From assembly GCA_910585285.1 (NCBI GenBank), contig CAJUDL010000012.1, positions 1 through 64,000 of the forward strand: 64,000 bases of DNA, read 5' to 3'. This document shows, piece by piece, positions 34,231 to 44,300 of this stretch; within the stretch, counting starts at the first letter, position 1; each line of letters starts with the position of its first letter. Below the pieces are notes generated by a model. The model saw nothing but the letters and a program-made list of their open reading frames with translations, ran no database searches and was not told the DNA's origin. The position numbers were made by a program, and so were the translations under genes. This DNA comes from an uncultured Muribaculaceae bacterium. Its GTDB lineage: Bacteria > Bacteroidota > Bacteroidia > Bacteroidales > Muribaculaceae.

Positions 34231-35511
34231 ATGGAGAAGCTATATCAATATCTCTGGAAGCACCGAATGTTGGGCAGAAAACTCTATCTTGAAGATGGGG
34301 CAGAGCTGGAGATATTGTCTCCCGGAAAGTTGAACTGCGATGCCGGTCCTGATTTTTCGAACGCACGTATACGCATCGGCGGTATGGAATGGGCGGGAAA
34401 TGTGGAGATCCATGTGCGGGCATCAGATTGGTATCGCCACGGTCATGACAGCGATGCCGCATATGATTCGGTAGCCCTTCATGTGGTGGCTATCAGTGAC
34501 AGGCGCGTTACGCGCTCCGACGGAACGGAGATTCCCCAACTTACCGCCACTTTCCCCGAAAGCTTTTTCAATATGTACGCCACTCTTTGTGGAGGTATAT
34601 CCGACATCCGTTGCGCCGGAGATGTTGCATGCATCCCCTCGCTGATAAAGACAGATTGTCTTGAGTCTCTCGCAGTTGAGAGAATGCACGTTAAAGCCAC
34701 GCGTATTATTGACGAACTGCAGAATCTCGGTGGCGATTGGGAGCGTACATGTTTTGTGACACTTGCCCGCGCTTTGGGATTCGGACTCAACAGCGAACCT
34801 TTTGAAATTTTAGCAAGATCGATTCCATTGGGATATCTGCATCGCCATGCCGATAATCTTGTGCAACTTGAAGCGTTGCTTTTCGGGCAGGCAGGTATGC
34901 TTGATACCTCCATACATATTTTTGATGAATATTATCAGCTGCTCTGTCGCGAATATTATTTTCTTGCGCGCAAATATAATCTGCGTCCCATGAAACGGGA
35001 GTTATGGAAATACGCGCGCACGCGCCCGCAGAATTTTCCGCATCGCCGCATCGCGGTGCTCGCCAAAACTCTTTACGGAGGATTCTCGCTCCTTTCGCGT
35101 ATTCTTGCAGCTGCCGGAGAAATCGGCAAGACCCGCGAGCTGTTGCACTGGGAGCTTGAGGGGTACTGGCTTACGCATTCCGATTTCGACAGGGAGCAAC
35201 CTATGGGAGCGGCGGCTTTAGGGACAGGGAGTGTTGATCTCTTGATGATTAATCTCGTGGCTCCCATATTATATGCACATGGCGCGGCTCACGGTGATCC
35301 AGAGAAAGCGGAAACGGGACTTGAACTATGGCGCCAACTCCCTCCGGAGAGGAATATGTATGTGCGCCAATGGCAGCAACTTGGTTTTGAATGTGGGGAT
35401 GCCATGCGCAGCCAGGCATTGCTGCAGCTCCGCAAACAGTATTGCGATTCCGGCAGATGTCTCGACTGTCGCCTCGGACACTGGTTGCTTCGCACAAAAG
35501 TCAATGACTGA
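34231..35511 (+). CDS. DUF2851 family protein
   Basis: A 426-residue cytosolic protein typical of DUF2851, found widely in Bacteroidetes with unknown function. The N-terminal MEKLYQYLWKHRMLG, the segment LSPGKLNCDAGPDFSNARI and VEIHVRASDWYRHGHD are family hallmarks, and the tail carries a cysteine cluster (CDSGRCLDCRLGHW) that could bind metal. The open frame extends to a GTG at 34213, but those codons lie in the repeat, so the ATG at 34231 is preferred. Codon use resembles neighbours. Confidence 0.88.
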   Translation: MEKLYQYLWKHRMLGRKLYLEDGAELEILSPGKLNCDAGPDFSNARIRIGGMEWAGNVEIHVRASDWYRHGHDSDAAYDSVALHVVAISDRRVTRSDGTEIPQLTATFPESFFNMYATLCGGISDIRCAGDVACIPSLIKTDCLESLAVERMHVKATRIIDELQNLGGDWERTCFVTLARALGFGLNSEPFEILARSIPLGYLHRHADNLVQLEALLFGQAGMLDTSIHIFDEYYQLLCREYYFLARKYNLRPMKRELWKYARTRPQNFPHRRIAVLAKTLYGGFSLLSRILAAAGEIGKTRELLHWELEGYWLTHSDFDREQPMGAAALGTGSVDLLMINLVAPILYAHGAAHGDPEKAETGLELWRQLPPERNMYVRQWQQLGFECGDAMRSQALLQLRKQYCDSGRCLDCRLGHWLLRTKVND

Positions 35512-35539
35512 AAAATGCGTTTATTTATAAAAAAATAGC

Positions 35540-35547
35540 TAATTTTG
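35540..35547 (+). promoter_or_regulatory. -7 box TAATTTTG upstream of RluA gene
   Basis: An exact TAnnTTTG match lies 228 bp before the RluA-type start codon. If used, the message leader contains the full family A palindrome. No clear -33. Confidence 0.45.
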
Positions 35548-35606
35548 CAGAATGCAACGTGCGGTGATAAAAATTGCCGCAGCATTGTTATAACCATAGA
35601 TTACTC

Positions 35607-35768
35607 ATTTAAGTTTCGCAAGCTTCAACTTAAAGTTTAAAAGTTTAAGCGTTTAGAAGTTTATATGATGCAAATCAGTTATTTAGTGGCAACCAAATAA
35701 ACTTATAAACTGCGCTTTGCGCAAATAAACTAATAAACTTCAACTTTGCTTGTGAAAGTTGAATTACT
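35607..35768. repeat. Palindromic element family A, copy 2 (inverted)
   Basis: About 160 bp in the opposite orientation to copies 1 and 3: it opens with TTTAAGTTTCGCAAGCTTCA, contains AAACTGCGCTTTGCGCAAAT, and closes with CAACTTTGCTTGTGAAAGTT. It ends 6 bp before the RluA-type start codon. The centre differs from the other copies, while the arms are conserved. Confidence 0.82.
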
Positions 35769-35774
35769 TATATA

Positions 35775-36707
35775 ATGGCACTACAAGGCGATAGAAAAAG
35801 AACAGGTTTCAAAGAAGACAGGATATTTACGTGGGAGAACAGGGATGTATCCCCCGTTACCCTTATGGATTTTATTTCACGTATGCGCCCTGATTCGAAA
35901 CGAGGCGATATCAAGAAATGGATGAAATACGGACATCTTAAGGTAAACGGAACAGTCACAAACGCTTTCGATGCTTCAATAGAGCCGGGAGCTGTGGTGG
36001 AATTCAATGCCACTCGTCCATTCCCGCACTTTCATCATCATCGCATCGAGATTGTTTATGAGGATAACGATGTGCTCGTGATAAACAAAGGGTACGGTCT
36101 TCTATCCGTGCCTACGCAAAGCCACCGTAAGGAAGAGAATGCGTATAAAATCCTCCGTAATTATGTGAAGGAGGTTAATCCTGCCAACAAACTTTTTATT
36201 GTGCATCGTCTTGACCGAGACACTTCCGGACTAATGATGTTTGCCAAGTCGGAGGAGGCACAGAATGTGCTGCGTCACAATTGGAACAACATTATCCTTG
36301 AACGTCTGTATGTTGCTGTGCTTGAAGGTAACCTGGAACAGGACCGCGGATTCGTGAAAAGCCGCCTGGCTGAAAATTCGCAGTTTGTGGTTTATACCAC
36401 TGACAATCCCGAAGAAGGACGCATTGCCGTGACGCATTATGAAGTGGTTAGTCGTGGAAATGGTTTTACATTAGCTCAATTTTCGCTTGACACCGGACGT
36501 AAGAACCAGATACGTGTCCATGCTAAAGAACTTGGTCATCCTATTGCCGGCGATAAGAAATATGGTGCCACAAAGAGCCCGCTTCATCGTCTTGCCCTTC
36601 ATGCGAGAACACTTCGTTTCGCTCACCCTATCACTCGAAAGGATATGAATTTCGAGACACCTATACCGCCCAAATTTGCGGCGGCAACACGTAAACAAAT
36701 GAAATAG
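35775..36707 (+). CDS. RluA family pseudouridine synthase
   Basis: A 310-residue RNA-modifying enzyme. An S4-like RNA-binding segment at about 25-85 (RMRPDSKRGDIKKWMKYGHL) precedes the catalytic domain. The RluA motif HRLDRDTSGLMMFAKS carries the catalytic aspartate, and GRKNQIRVHAKELGHPIAGD follows. Members isomerise uridines in 23S rRNA or tRNA; the exact site is not determined here. The PAP2-type gene starts 2 bp after its stop. Confidence 0.92.
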   Translation: MALQGDRKRTGFKEDRIFTWENRDVSPVTLMDFISRMRPDSKRGDIKKWMKYGHLKVNGTVTNAFDASIEPGAVVEFNATRPFPHFHHHRIEIVYEDNDVLVINKGYGLLSVPTQSHRKEENAYKILRNYVKEVNPANKLFIVHRLDRDTSGLMMFAKSEEAQNVLRHNWNNIILERLYVAVLEGNLEQDRGFVKSRLAENSQFVVYTTDNPEEGRIAVTHYEVVSRGNGFTLAQFSLDTGRKNQIRVHAKELGHPIAGDKKYGATKSPLHRLALHARTLRFAHPITRKDMNFETPIPPKFAAATRKQMK

Positions 36708-36709
36708 CT

Positions 36710-37525
36710 ATGAAATTAGACACATCATCATATTATCCTGCCTCTCCTCTCGACGATGATCCGGAGGAAGAGGTAATTGTGGAAGTTGAAGAGACTCACT
36801 TTCCGGAAAAAACTGAAAACACGGAAGAAGAGAATCAAAAGACCCCGGATCTCGACGAAGATACAGGTTATGAATCCGAACCCGACAGGAGTTATCCCCC
36901 GACCGCCGGAGAACGTATTGCCGACGGGTTCGCAACCTTCCTTTCATGGGTCATGGTTCCTTTGCTGATGCCCGTATATGGTGTGCTTCTTGCATTCAAT
37001 GTCTCAATTCTGGATTTCACACCAATGTCGGTGAAGACCGTATTTACTCTCGTCACAGTCGCGTTCACCGTGGCAGTGCCGGCATTGCTCGTGCTTCTGC
37101 TCAAGCGCATGGGATTGGTTCACGATGTCGGTCTGAACGGACGTAAAGAGCGCTTGATACCCTATATCATATCTATTGTGTGTCTGGTAGGCACAGGTTG
37201 GTTTATGTGGTATAAAGGCGCACCGATGTGGCTTGTGATGTTCTTTGGAGGAGGTGCGGTTGCCGGACTTGTGAATCTGCTTGTCAATTTTAAATGGAAG
37301 ATTTCTGCCCATGCCGCCGGCGTTGCCGGAGTTGTGGCTTTACTGATACGTATAATCAGGGTCGGTTTCCCGCAGGAAGGGGCATTTATCTGGCTGCTTG
37401 TTTCGATAGCACTTTCCGGATTGTTGGGTACGACCCGAGTGTGGCTCGGACGTCACACCGTTTGGCAGGTGCTTGCCGGGTATGCGGTAGGCTTCCTTTC
37501 AGTCTTTTTCATGACCATGATATAA
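36710..37525 (+). CDS. PAP2 superfamily-like membrane protein
   Basis: A 271-residue protein with an acidic, probably disordered first 60 residues and about six membrane spans after that. KISAHAAGVAG and RVWLGRHTVWQVLAGYAVG correspond to the second and third PAP2 phosphatase signatures, including the two histidines. The first signature (KxxxxxxRP) is not evident; KRMGLVHDVGLNGRKERLIP may take its place. A lipid-phosphate phosphatase role is inferred. It is co-transcribed with the RluA gene. Confidence 0.78.
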   Translation: MKLDTSSYYPASPLDDDPEEEVIVEVEETHFPEKTENTEEENQKTPDLDEDTGYESEPDRSYPPTAGERIADGFATFLSWVMVPLLMPVYGVLLAFNVSILDFTPMSVKTVFTLVTVAFTVAVPALLVLLLKRMGLVHDVGLNGRKERLIPYIISIVCLVGTGWFMWYKGAPMWLVMFFGGGAVAGLVNLLVNFKWKISAHAAGVAGVVALLIRIIRVGFPQEGAFIWLLVSIALSGLLGTTRVWLGRHTVWQVLAGYAVGFLSVFFMTMI

Positions 37526-37532
37526 TTTATTA

Positions 37533-37704
37533 ATTCAACTTTCGCAAGCGAAAAGTTGAAGTTTAGAAGTTTATTTGCGCTTCGCGCAGTTTATGAGTTT
37601 ATTTGTTTGATACGAATAAATAAAAACTCAGTCATATTCGCATCGGATAAACTTTTAAACTTATAAACTCTTAAACTTTAAGTTGAAGCTTGCGAAACTT
37701 AAAT
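37533..37704. repeat. Palindromic element family A, copy 3
   Basis: About 172 bp in the same orientation as copy 1 and nearly identical to it: TTCAACTTTCGCAAGCGAAA at the left, TTGCGCTTCGCGCAG mini-hairpin, AACTTATAAACTCTTAAACT near the right and AAGCTTGCGAAACTTAAAT at the end. It starts 7 bp after the PAP2 stop and ends 15 bp before the ispG start. Confidence 0.85.
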
Positions 37705-37719
37705 GATTAGATAGATACA

Positions 37720-39339
37720 ATGCAATACAATTATAAAAGACGCAAAACACATGAGGTAAAGGTCGGCGACCTTGGAATCGGAGGTGAGAATCCCGTGCGC
37801 ATCCAGTCAATGGCAAATACCGATACAAATGATATCGAGAACAGTGCGCTGCAGGGTGTAAGGATTGCTGATGCCGGCGGAGAACTTGTCAGATACACTA
37901 CTCAGGGAGTGCGCGAAGCCGCAGCTTTGGGAAAAATACGAAGCCGAATGAGGGAACTCGGGTGCAATGTGCCGGTTTCCGCCGATGTGCATTTCAATCC
38001 TAAAGCGGCATTCGAGGCTGCGACTACCGCAGACAAGGTGAGGATAAACCCCGGTAATTTTGTTGATGCTGCGCGTACCTTCCGTAAACTTGAATTTACC
38101 GATGAAGAATATGCCGCTGAGATCGGCAAGATCGAGGAAACGTTGGTGCCTTTCCTGAATCTCTGTAAAGAGAAAGGAGTGGCAGTGCGTCTTGGTGTGA
38201 ATCATGGTTCCCTATCTGACAGGATAATGAGTCGCTATGGAGACACTCCAGCCGGAATGGTTGAATCAGTAATGGAATTTCTCGAGGTATGCAGGCGAGA
38301 GAATTTCAATGATGTGGTTATTTCGATCAAGGCATCCAATACATCCGTCATGGTCGAAACCGTGAAACTATTGGTTGGGCGAATGGATGAGAAAGGGATG
38401 ACTTTCCCCTTGCATCTCGGGGTCACGGAAGCCGGCGATGCCGAAGATGGTCGCATCAAGAGTGCAGTCGGTATAGGAGCCTTAATGGCGGAGGGTATCG
38501 GAGACACTATCCGTGTGTCACTTAGCGAACCGCCGGAGAATGAGGTGCCTGTGGCAGCATTACTACGCGATTACATAGCGGCAAGAGCCAATCATACGCC
38601 GATCGAAGAGCCGGCAAAGGTTCTGCCCGGACTCTCACGCAGTCATCTCAGGAAGCTGCGTGGCTTTGAGGATAAACCGGTGGCGATGCATGCTGATAAG
38701 CCTAATGAGATATTCTTCCTTGCGGATGCTTCGATGCCGGTGAAGAATCCCGAATTTGCCGGTCCTCTGGTGATCAAATCACGACATGTGAATGCTCCGG
38801 CGGAGATAATGTCGTATATCGACAGGTTCGTAGCTGCCGGATATGACAATCCGGTTGTCGTAAGCCTTGAATATAAGGATACAGATCTTGATGCTTTGCG
38901 CGTAAAGGCAGGTGCCGATTTCGGTTATCTGTTGCTCAACGGTTATGCAAGCGGCATTGAGGTCGTGGATGATAATTTCGATGACAAGACACTTGCCGAT
39001 CTTGAATTGGGAATATTGCAGGCTGCTCGTCTTCGAATGAGCAAGACGGAATATATCGCCTGTCCGAGTTGCGGACGAACCCTTTTTGATCTCCAGAAAA
39101 CGCTTCAGGATGTTAAAGAGGTGACAAAAGAGATGAAGGGTCTGAAGATTGGTGTGATGGGATGTATAGTCAATGGTCCCGGAGAGATGGCTGACGCTGA
39201 TTACGGTTATGTGGGTGCCGGTCCGGGACGGGTTAGCATATACCGTGGAAAAGAGTTGATACAAAAGAATATTCCTGCAGAGGAGGCATTGCCAGCTTTG
39301 ATATCCTTGATTCGGACAGACCGACCGGACATATGCTGA
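37720..39339 (+). CDS. ispG: 4-hydroxy-3-methylbut-2-enyl-diphosphate synthase
   Basis: A 539-residue iron-sulfur enzyme of the non-mevalonate isoprenoid route that converts methylerythritol cyclodiphosphate to HMBPP. The N-terminal TIM barrel (VGGENPVRIQSMANTDT-like segment at about residue 23) is followed by the long insert of Bacteroidetes and plant enzymes and the C-terminal cluster domain. Cluster ligands sit in ACPSCGRTLFDL and GCIVNGPGEMADADYG. It lies downstream of a family A repeat and overlaps the acyltransferase gene by 7 bp. Confidence 0.95.
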   Translation: MQYNYKRRKTHEVKVGDLGIGGENPVRIQSMANTDTNDIENSALQGVRIADAGGELVRYTTQGVREAAALGKIRSRMRELGCNVPVSADVHFNPKAAFEAATTADKVRINPGNFVDAARTFRKLEFTDEEYAAEIGKIEETLVPFLNLCKEKGVAVRLGVNHGSLSDRIMSRYGDTPAGMVESVMEFLEVCRRENFNDVVISIKASNTSVMVETVKLLVGRMDEKGMTFPLHLGVTEAGDAEDGRIKSAVGIGALMAEGIGDTIRVSLSEPPENEVPVAALLRDYIAARANHTPIEEPAKVLPGLSRSHLRKLRGFEDKPVAMHADKPNEIFFLADASMPVKNPEFAGPLVIKSRHVNAPAEIMSYIDRFVAAGYDNPVVVSLEYKDTDLDALRVKAGADFGYLLLNGYASGIEVVDDNFDDKTLADLELGILQAARLRMSKTEYIACPSCGRTLFDLQKTLQDVKEVTKEMKGLKIGVMGCIVNGPGEMADADYGYVGAGPGRVSIYRGKELIQKNIPAEEALPALISLIRTDRPDIC

Positions 39340-40451
39340 AAGAGAGGGAATCGAATTTAGAGGCGTTGCGTATTGTCAGCATGATGATGGTTGTGCTGGT
39401 GCATATCGACGGCGCCTCTCTTGGACTGCCTTCACCAAAAGGTGATTTGCAGGTATTGACATCGAGAGATGTGTGGCGCTTGGCGGTGGAATCTATTACA
39501 ATTATCGGAGTGAATTGCTTCACACTGATTTCAGGATATTTCGGAATAAAGCTTCGACTCAAGGGAGTTTTGTCATTCCTGTTTCAATGTGTGTTTTATT
39601 CCGTGCTGATTGCCTCGCTGGCTCCGTGGTTACTTGGGATTGCATTCTCTTGGAAAGAATGGGGTGAGAGTTGGCTTGTATTATCGCATACCGATCTCTG
39701 GTATGTGCCAGCCTATTTCTGTCTGATGCTGTTGAGCCCGCTCTTGAATGCCGGGGTTGATAAGCTTTCCAGACGGGAGTTTGCATGTATTCTTGGAGTA
39801 TTCTTGCTTTTCAATATCTGGAGCGGCTGGTGGTGGGATGGTTCATTCAATCCTACCGGATATACAGTAATGCAGCTGATACTTATGTATTTGATCGGGA
39901 GATATATCGGGGAATATATCGGGAAGAATATTGAGGCAAAAGAGAATATTGAAGCAAAAGAGATTATTGAAGCGAAAGAGATTATTGGAGAGGAAGATCC
40001 TCGGCTGATGCCTCGGCACGGTGTTGAGAAACGAAGGCATCTTAAAATACAGGGGGAGAGGAGATATTTGGCTATGACGGGAAGCGGGGGATATGTGGCA
40101 GCTATCGGGATGGTATTTTTGTCGTCTTTGTATTTGGAGCCGGTTAAGGCATTTGCTTATAATTCGCCAATGGTGATATTGGCATCGGTGAGCTTTTTTA
40201 TTCTTTTCTTGTCATTCAGATTCCATTCGCGCTGGGTTAACTATATCGCCCGCTCAGCATTCGCTGTCTATCTGATTCACAAAGCTCCCGAAATATGGGG
40301 CAATTTCATGCGTCCCGAGATTTATAATCTTTGGCAATCTCAGTCTCTTTTAGCCTTCACATTCGCAGCCATAGCAATCACCATCGGCATCTATCTTCTT
40401 GCAATGCTAATAGATCCGATCCGACACTATATTTTTGATAAAATAGTATAA
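39333..40451 (+). CDS. Acyltransferase 3 family membrane protein with a repeat-encoded insert
   Basis: A 372-residue membrane protein with around ten hydrophobic segments. It begins RESNLEALRIVSMMMVVLVH, the pattern of acyltransferase family 3 (O-antigen or polysaccharide O-acetylation), including the conserved Arg and the later VHIDG histidine. Between membrane segments, residues about 197-250 are charged and low-complexity (IEAKENIEAKEIIEAKEII, then RHGVEKRRHLKIQGERRY), unlike the rest, and are encoded by repeats. The start overlaps the ispG stop. The acceptor sugar is unknown. Confidence 0.85.
   Translation: MLKERESNLEALRIVSMMMVVLVHIDGASLGLPSPKGDLQVLTSRDVWRLAVESITIIGVNCFTLISGYFGIKLRLKGVLSFLFQCVFYSVLIASLAPWLLGIAFSWKEWGESWLVLSHTDLWYVPAYFCLMLLSPLLNAGVDKLSRREFACILGVFLLFNIWSGWWWDGSFNPTGYTVMQLILMYLIGRYIGEYIGKNIEAKENIEAKEIIEAKEIIGEEDPRLMPRHGVEKRRHLKIQGERRYLAMTGSGGYVAAIGMVFLSSLYLEPVKAFAYNSPMVILASVSFFILFLSFRFHSRWVNYIARSAFAVYLIHKAPEIWGNFMRPEIYNLWQSQSLLAFTFAAIAITIGIYLLAMLIDPIRHYIFDKIV
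39922..40086. repeat. In-frame repeat insert inside the acyltransferase gene
   Basis: Three to four tandem copies of an 18-bp unit (GAATATTGAGGCAAAAGA type) at 39925-39985 are followed by a different stretch through GGCTATGACGGGAAGCGGGG. The insert keeps the reading frame and lies in a loop between predicted membrane segments, so the protein probably still functions. Confidence 0.65.
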
Positions 40452-40488
40452 ATCCACTCCCACGTTTTTATTTTTTAGAAAAAAAATT

Positions 40489-40496
40489 TAACTTTG
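40489..40496 (+). promoter_or_regulatory. -7 box TAACTTTG of the structured leader and HTH gene
   Basis: An exact TAnnTTTG match. A T-rich stretch lies at the -33 position without a full TTTG. It would begin the structured leader just downstream. Confidence 0.55.
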
Positions 40497-40502
40497 CATC
40501 CG

Positions 40503-40785
40503 ATAGGAAAATTATGTGAAGGCACATTGTTGCGTGGCATATATCCTGTCGAAGACATATTATTAAGCGTTTGAAGCTTTTGTCAGCTACTTGAAATCGC
40601 CAAATCTCAAAGCAAAGTGACAAGGTTAGGAGACGCTCATGCTGTCGTGTATCAGTACATGACCCTTCGGTCTGTATCCTTGATAGCGATATAAGCGTGG
40701 GAGTGGTCCGGCTTATCCTTTGCAAGGCGTTTGGCGATGCCTAAGTAGCGATAAGCTGAGAAACTGTTCCACGCTTATATTTATT
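40503..40785 (+). ncRNA. Structured RNA or long 5' leader before the HTH gene
   Basis: No convincing ORF covers this stretch. Nested pairing is strong: ATATAAGCGTGG (40689-40700) with CCACGCTTATAT (40769-40780), inside it GCTTATC (40711-40717) with GATAAGC (40750-40756), and inside that AGGC (40725) with GCCT (40739). Upstream is a hairpin GACC-CTTC-GGTC (40661-40672) enclosed by CAAGG (40621) / CCTTG (40678). No poly-T terminator follows, so it may be a leader joined to the HTH message or a processed RNA. I cannot name a family. Confidence 0.55.
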
Positions 40786-40833
40786 AGTAGATGGAATGTC
40801 ATTTGGAACAGACATCCCAATATCTTGACAGCG

Positions 40834-41088
40834 ATGCATCTTGGTAGGCTCATACAGACATATTTGAGCAAAGAACCGAAAGAACATACCGTAACCTGGT
40901 TCGCGAGGCAGCTTAATTGCCATCGTGTAAACGTATATGACATATTCAGTCGTCGCACGATTGATACTGAGCTCTTGTGGCGCATATCCACTATCCTTAA
41001 TCATAATTTCTTCATTGATATTGCAAACGAATTCAATAATAGCGGCAGTCTCCGGCAAAGTTCCGAGAATAATAATTCAAAAGATTGA
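40834..41088 (+). CDS. Small HTH (XRE-like) DNA-binding protein
   Basis: An 84-residue protein, MHLGRLIQTYLSKEPKEHTV and on, with a helix-turn-helix in TVTWFARQLNCHRVNVYDIF, a form common in Bacteroidales. The open frame extends upstream to 40720, but those codons are part of the structured RNA, so the ATG at 40834 is preferred. The last ten residues are polar and unstructured. Target sites are unknown; it may regulate its own leader. Confidence 0.8.
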   Translation: MHLGRLIQTYLSKEPKEHTVTWFARQLNCHRVNVYDIFSRRTIDTELLWRISTILNHNFFIDIANEFNNSGSLRQSSENNNSKD

Positions 41089-41182
41089 ATATTAGATATT
41101 TGTAGATTATTGTAAATATATATATTACACTCTGTATTGTAATGTATTACACATATTTTTCAAAAATTTTACCCTCCAATAA

Positions 41183-41190
41183 TAACTTTG
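41183..41190 (+). promoter_or_regulatory. -7 box TAACTTTG of the coiled-coil lipoprotein gene
   Basis: An exact TAnnTTTG match 113 bp before the start codon. The -33 region is T-rich without a clean TTTG. The leader would be about 105 bases and AT-rich. Confidence 0.55.
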
Positions 41191-41302
41191 TAAAACTTTA
41201 TGGAATCAGAACGCCAAACGCTTATGGTAGTATCATTTAACTTTCTGATTAACAGATTCCGAAGTGAAAATAAACCAATTGTTTAACATAAATTAATTTA
41301 GT

Positions 41303-44300
41303 ATGAACAAAAAATTTGTGAGTTTGATGGTTTGCTCACTCTTGCTTGGAGGTGCTGCCAGCACGACGCTGGTTAGCTGCTCCGATCATGATGACGACAT
41401 CACTAACCTTAACAACACGACAGCTGATCTGAACAAACAGCTTGCAACTCTTCAGGAGGCATTGAAAGCCAATGAGGATGCGGCTAAGCAGGCTGATGCA
41501 GCTGCCAAACAGGCTTTGGCTGACGCAGCTAAGGCGGCTCAGAGCGGAGATGCAGCTGCTGCAGACGCTAAGAAAGCTGTAGCCGAGGCTGAATTGGCAA
41601 AGAAAGCAGCGGCTAATGCAAAAGCTGAGGCTATAGCTGAGGTGATCAAACAGCTTGAGCCTCTTATCAACAGTAAAGCAGACGCAGCAGAAGTTGCAAA
41701 ACTTGCCGGAAGAATTGACGGTATCGAAAAAGGTCTTAAGAACATCGATCTTACCGATATCAACAAGCAGCTGGGCGATCAGGCTAAAACAATTGCTGAC
41801 CAGGCAAAATTGATTGAGACTCTGCAGGGTCAGGTGAAAGCTCTTGAAAATTTCAAAAATGAGCTTACGAAAGTAGGTGGCACCATCGATGGAATCAACG
41901 GTAAGATCTCGAAAATTGAGGATACTATTAAAGAGCTTAACGGTCTTAAAGCTCAGGTTTCAACTAATACTACCGCGATCGGACAAATTCAGGAAGAACT
42001 GAAAGGTATATCCGCAAAAATATCTAAGGAGATTGGCAATAGCGTCAATACAATAGCCGGTGTCCTGATGCAGCGTCTTACATCAGTTACTCTGATGCCG
42101 GATCTTTATGTTGATGGAATTCCCACTATCGACTTTAAGTCGGCAAAATATACCAAGAAAGTATATAAAGGTGCTACTCAGGGTTGGGTTAACGCAACTA
42201 CTGGCAAAACACAGTATATTGTATCCAACAATAGTGCTGTGGCTCATTATCGCCTTAACCCCGGAACTATTAAAGAGGGAGACATTGATGTCAATGGTAT
42301 GGGCTATGTGAGCCGTATCGCAACAACTCGTGCTGATGAGGTGCTCAATGATATTGTCACTGTTGCCGGTGTCAAGATCGAGAACGATGGCACAATGACT
42401 GTAAATCTCGGTAAAGGAAACACAGAATCTCTGGAACTTTCCGGCAATCAGATTTACACAGCTTCTCTTAAAGTGCCTATTGCATCCAAACATCTCTTTA
42501 CAGAACAAGGCGAAAGTTCTGCCGCTGTTTATTCAGAGTTCACTCGTCTTGCTGAAACATATTTCACTCCGGAACTCGCATTTGTGCCCGGCGCTTATGA
42601 CGGTGGAAGCGCTGTGTCTCACATGAATGACTCTGCAGCTCTTTATAAGTCTGCTGCCGGTCAGATGGTTAATGAGGAGATAGTATATAACCATAAAGGT
42701 TATGATTTGTATGATCTTGTTGAGGGCTGTGCCTTTGTCGCTCCCGATACACATACTCCTATGACTCGTAAGGATCTTCAGTCTTATGGTTTTGATATTG
42801 TCTTCGGCATTGCTGACCGTGCTTATGCGCCGACAAAACCTGATGGAACCGACCAACAGAAATTTGTTAAACTCTCCGGTGAAAACAACAGCATTCTTAC
42901 TCCTATTGCTTCAAATGGAGTTGCAGGGAACAAGGTCATCATCGGTAAACAACCGATTCTGCGTGCTGAACTTCGCGATATGACAAACAAAAATGTTATC
43001 GATGTCCGTTATTTCAAGGTTCTCTTCACTGCTGAGGACATGCAGGATGTTGTTATCGATTGGAATCCCACAATAACTACTGTTGGCAATGCTTGCCAGG
43101 GCGCTTCTTATGATTTCACTTGGAAAGACATGGCAGAGAAAGTGCTGATGAAGATTGGTAAAGAGGGTATGGACAAGGCTACATTTACAAAGATCTATAG
43201 TGTAAATGCTCCTGTAATAACACCTGCAAATGATCAGCAAGGCACACTGACTGCAAGACTGGTAGAATCCAACATGGATGCTTCAATTCCTGTTATGAGC
43301 TGGACACTTACATCCGATCAGCTTGGCAAACTCAAACAAGGTCAGAACAGTGTGACTGTGACTAAGTCTATCACATTTACCGATCCTGAAGGTTTGAATC
43401 CTAAAGTTGTTATCAACCTCAAGTGGACTGTAACTACAAATGTAGCAGCTATTACTCTTGGCGCTGTTGACGGTCTTAAGTGGCAGAATAACACTATGAA
43501 GGTTTATCCTGTGCCGATGGCACTTCCGTATGATGGAAAACAGAAGGCAGCATACAGCACCAATATTCTTGAAGGTCGCAAGCAGCCTTATGTTGATGGT
43601 CTTCTTGGTTGTGGATTCTATGATATAGATTATGCAACTTCGGGTAACCCGACATACGTAGGTAAGCCTCTTGCATTCCCATCTCCATTCGGTCACTGGA
43701 AGATGTCAACCGCAAATCAGGCTCAGTTGAAGGAAGTTATTTACTCTATTGAGAACAATGCAGCCGGTAAGAACCTTGTAAGCAATGGTGGAACTATCAA
43801 GATTAACTGGAGTTCCGATATCAATGGTTTGTCAAAGAATCGTTATGTATTCGGCACAACAAATCTTCAGATTGTTAAGATCCTTAGCCTCAACACCCTC
43901 CTTGGTGATGTAATCGTTGATGATTCTCACTCTCAGGAAATCAATATTGCGGATAAGTTTACAATGACAGATGCCTATGGTCACATAGTTGCTAAGGTTG
44001 CAACAACAGCAGAACCTTTGGCAGGTGACTACTATAAGTTCTACGGAGTAAAAGATGCAGTATTCGGTAGTGATATCACTCTTGCAGATGATGCAGCAAA
44101 TACAACTAACAAACGTACTTTGGCATCTCTCAATATGACTGCAAATGTAGATAATACTTCAGGTGTGCTTACATTCCAGAACAACGGTGCTCCTCTTCAG
44201 GCTAACGCTTACCTGATCGTACCTGTAACTGTTGAGCATCTCTGGGGTACTCTTAAGGGTCACATTGCAGTGCCTTTGCACAAGAGCAATGCTCCTCTCA

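Noticed and set aside
40720..40833. N-terminal extension of the HTH protein
   Set aside because: The extra codons fall in the strongly paired RNA region, and HTH relatives start at the MHLGRLIQ-type segment.
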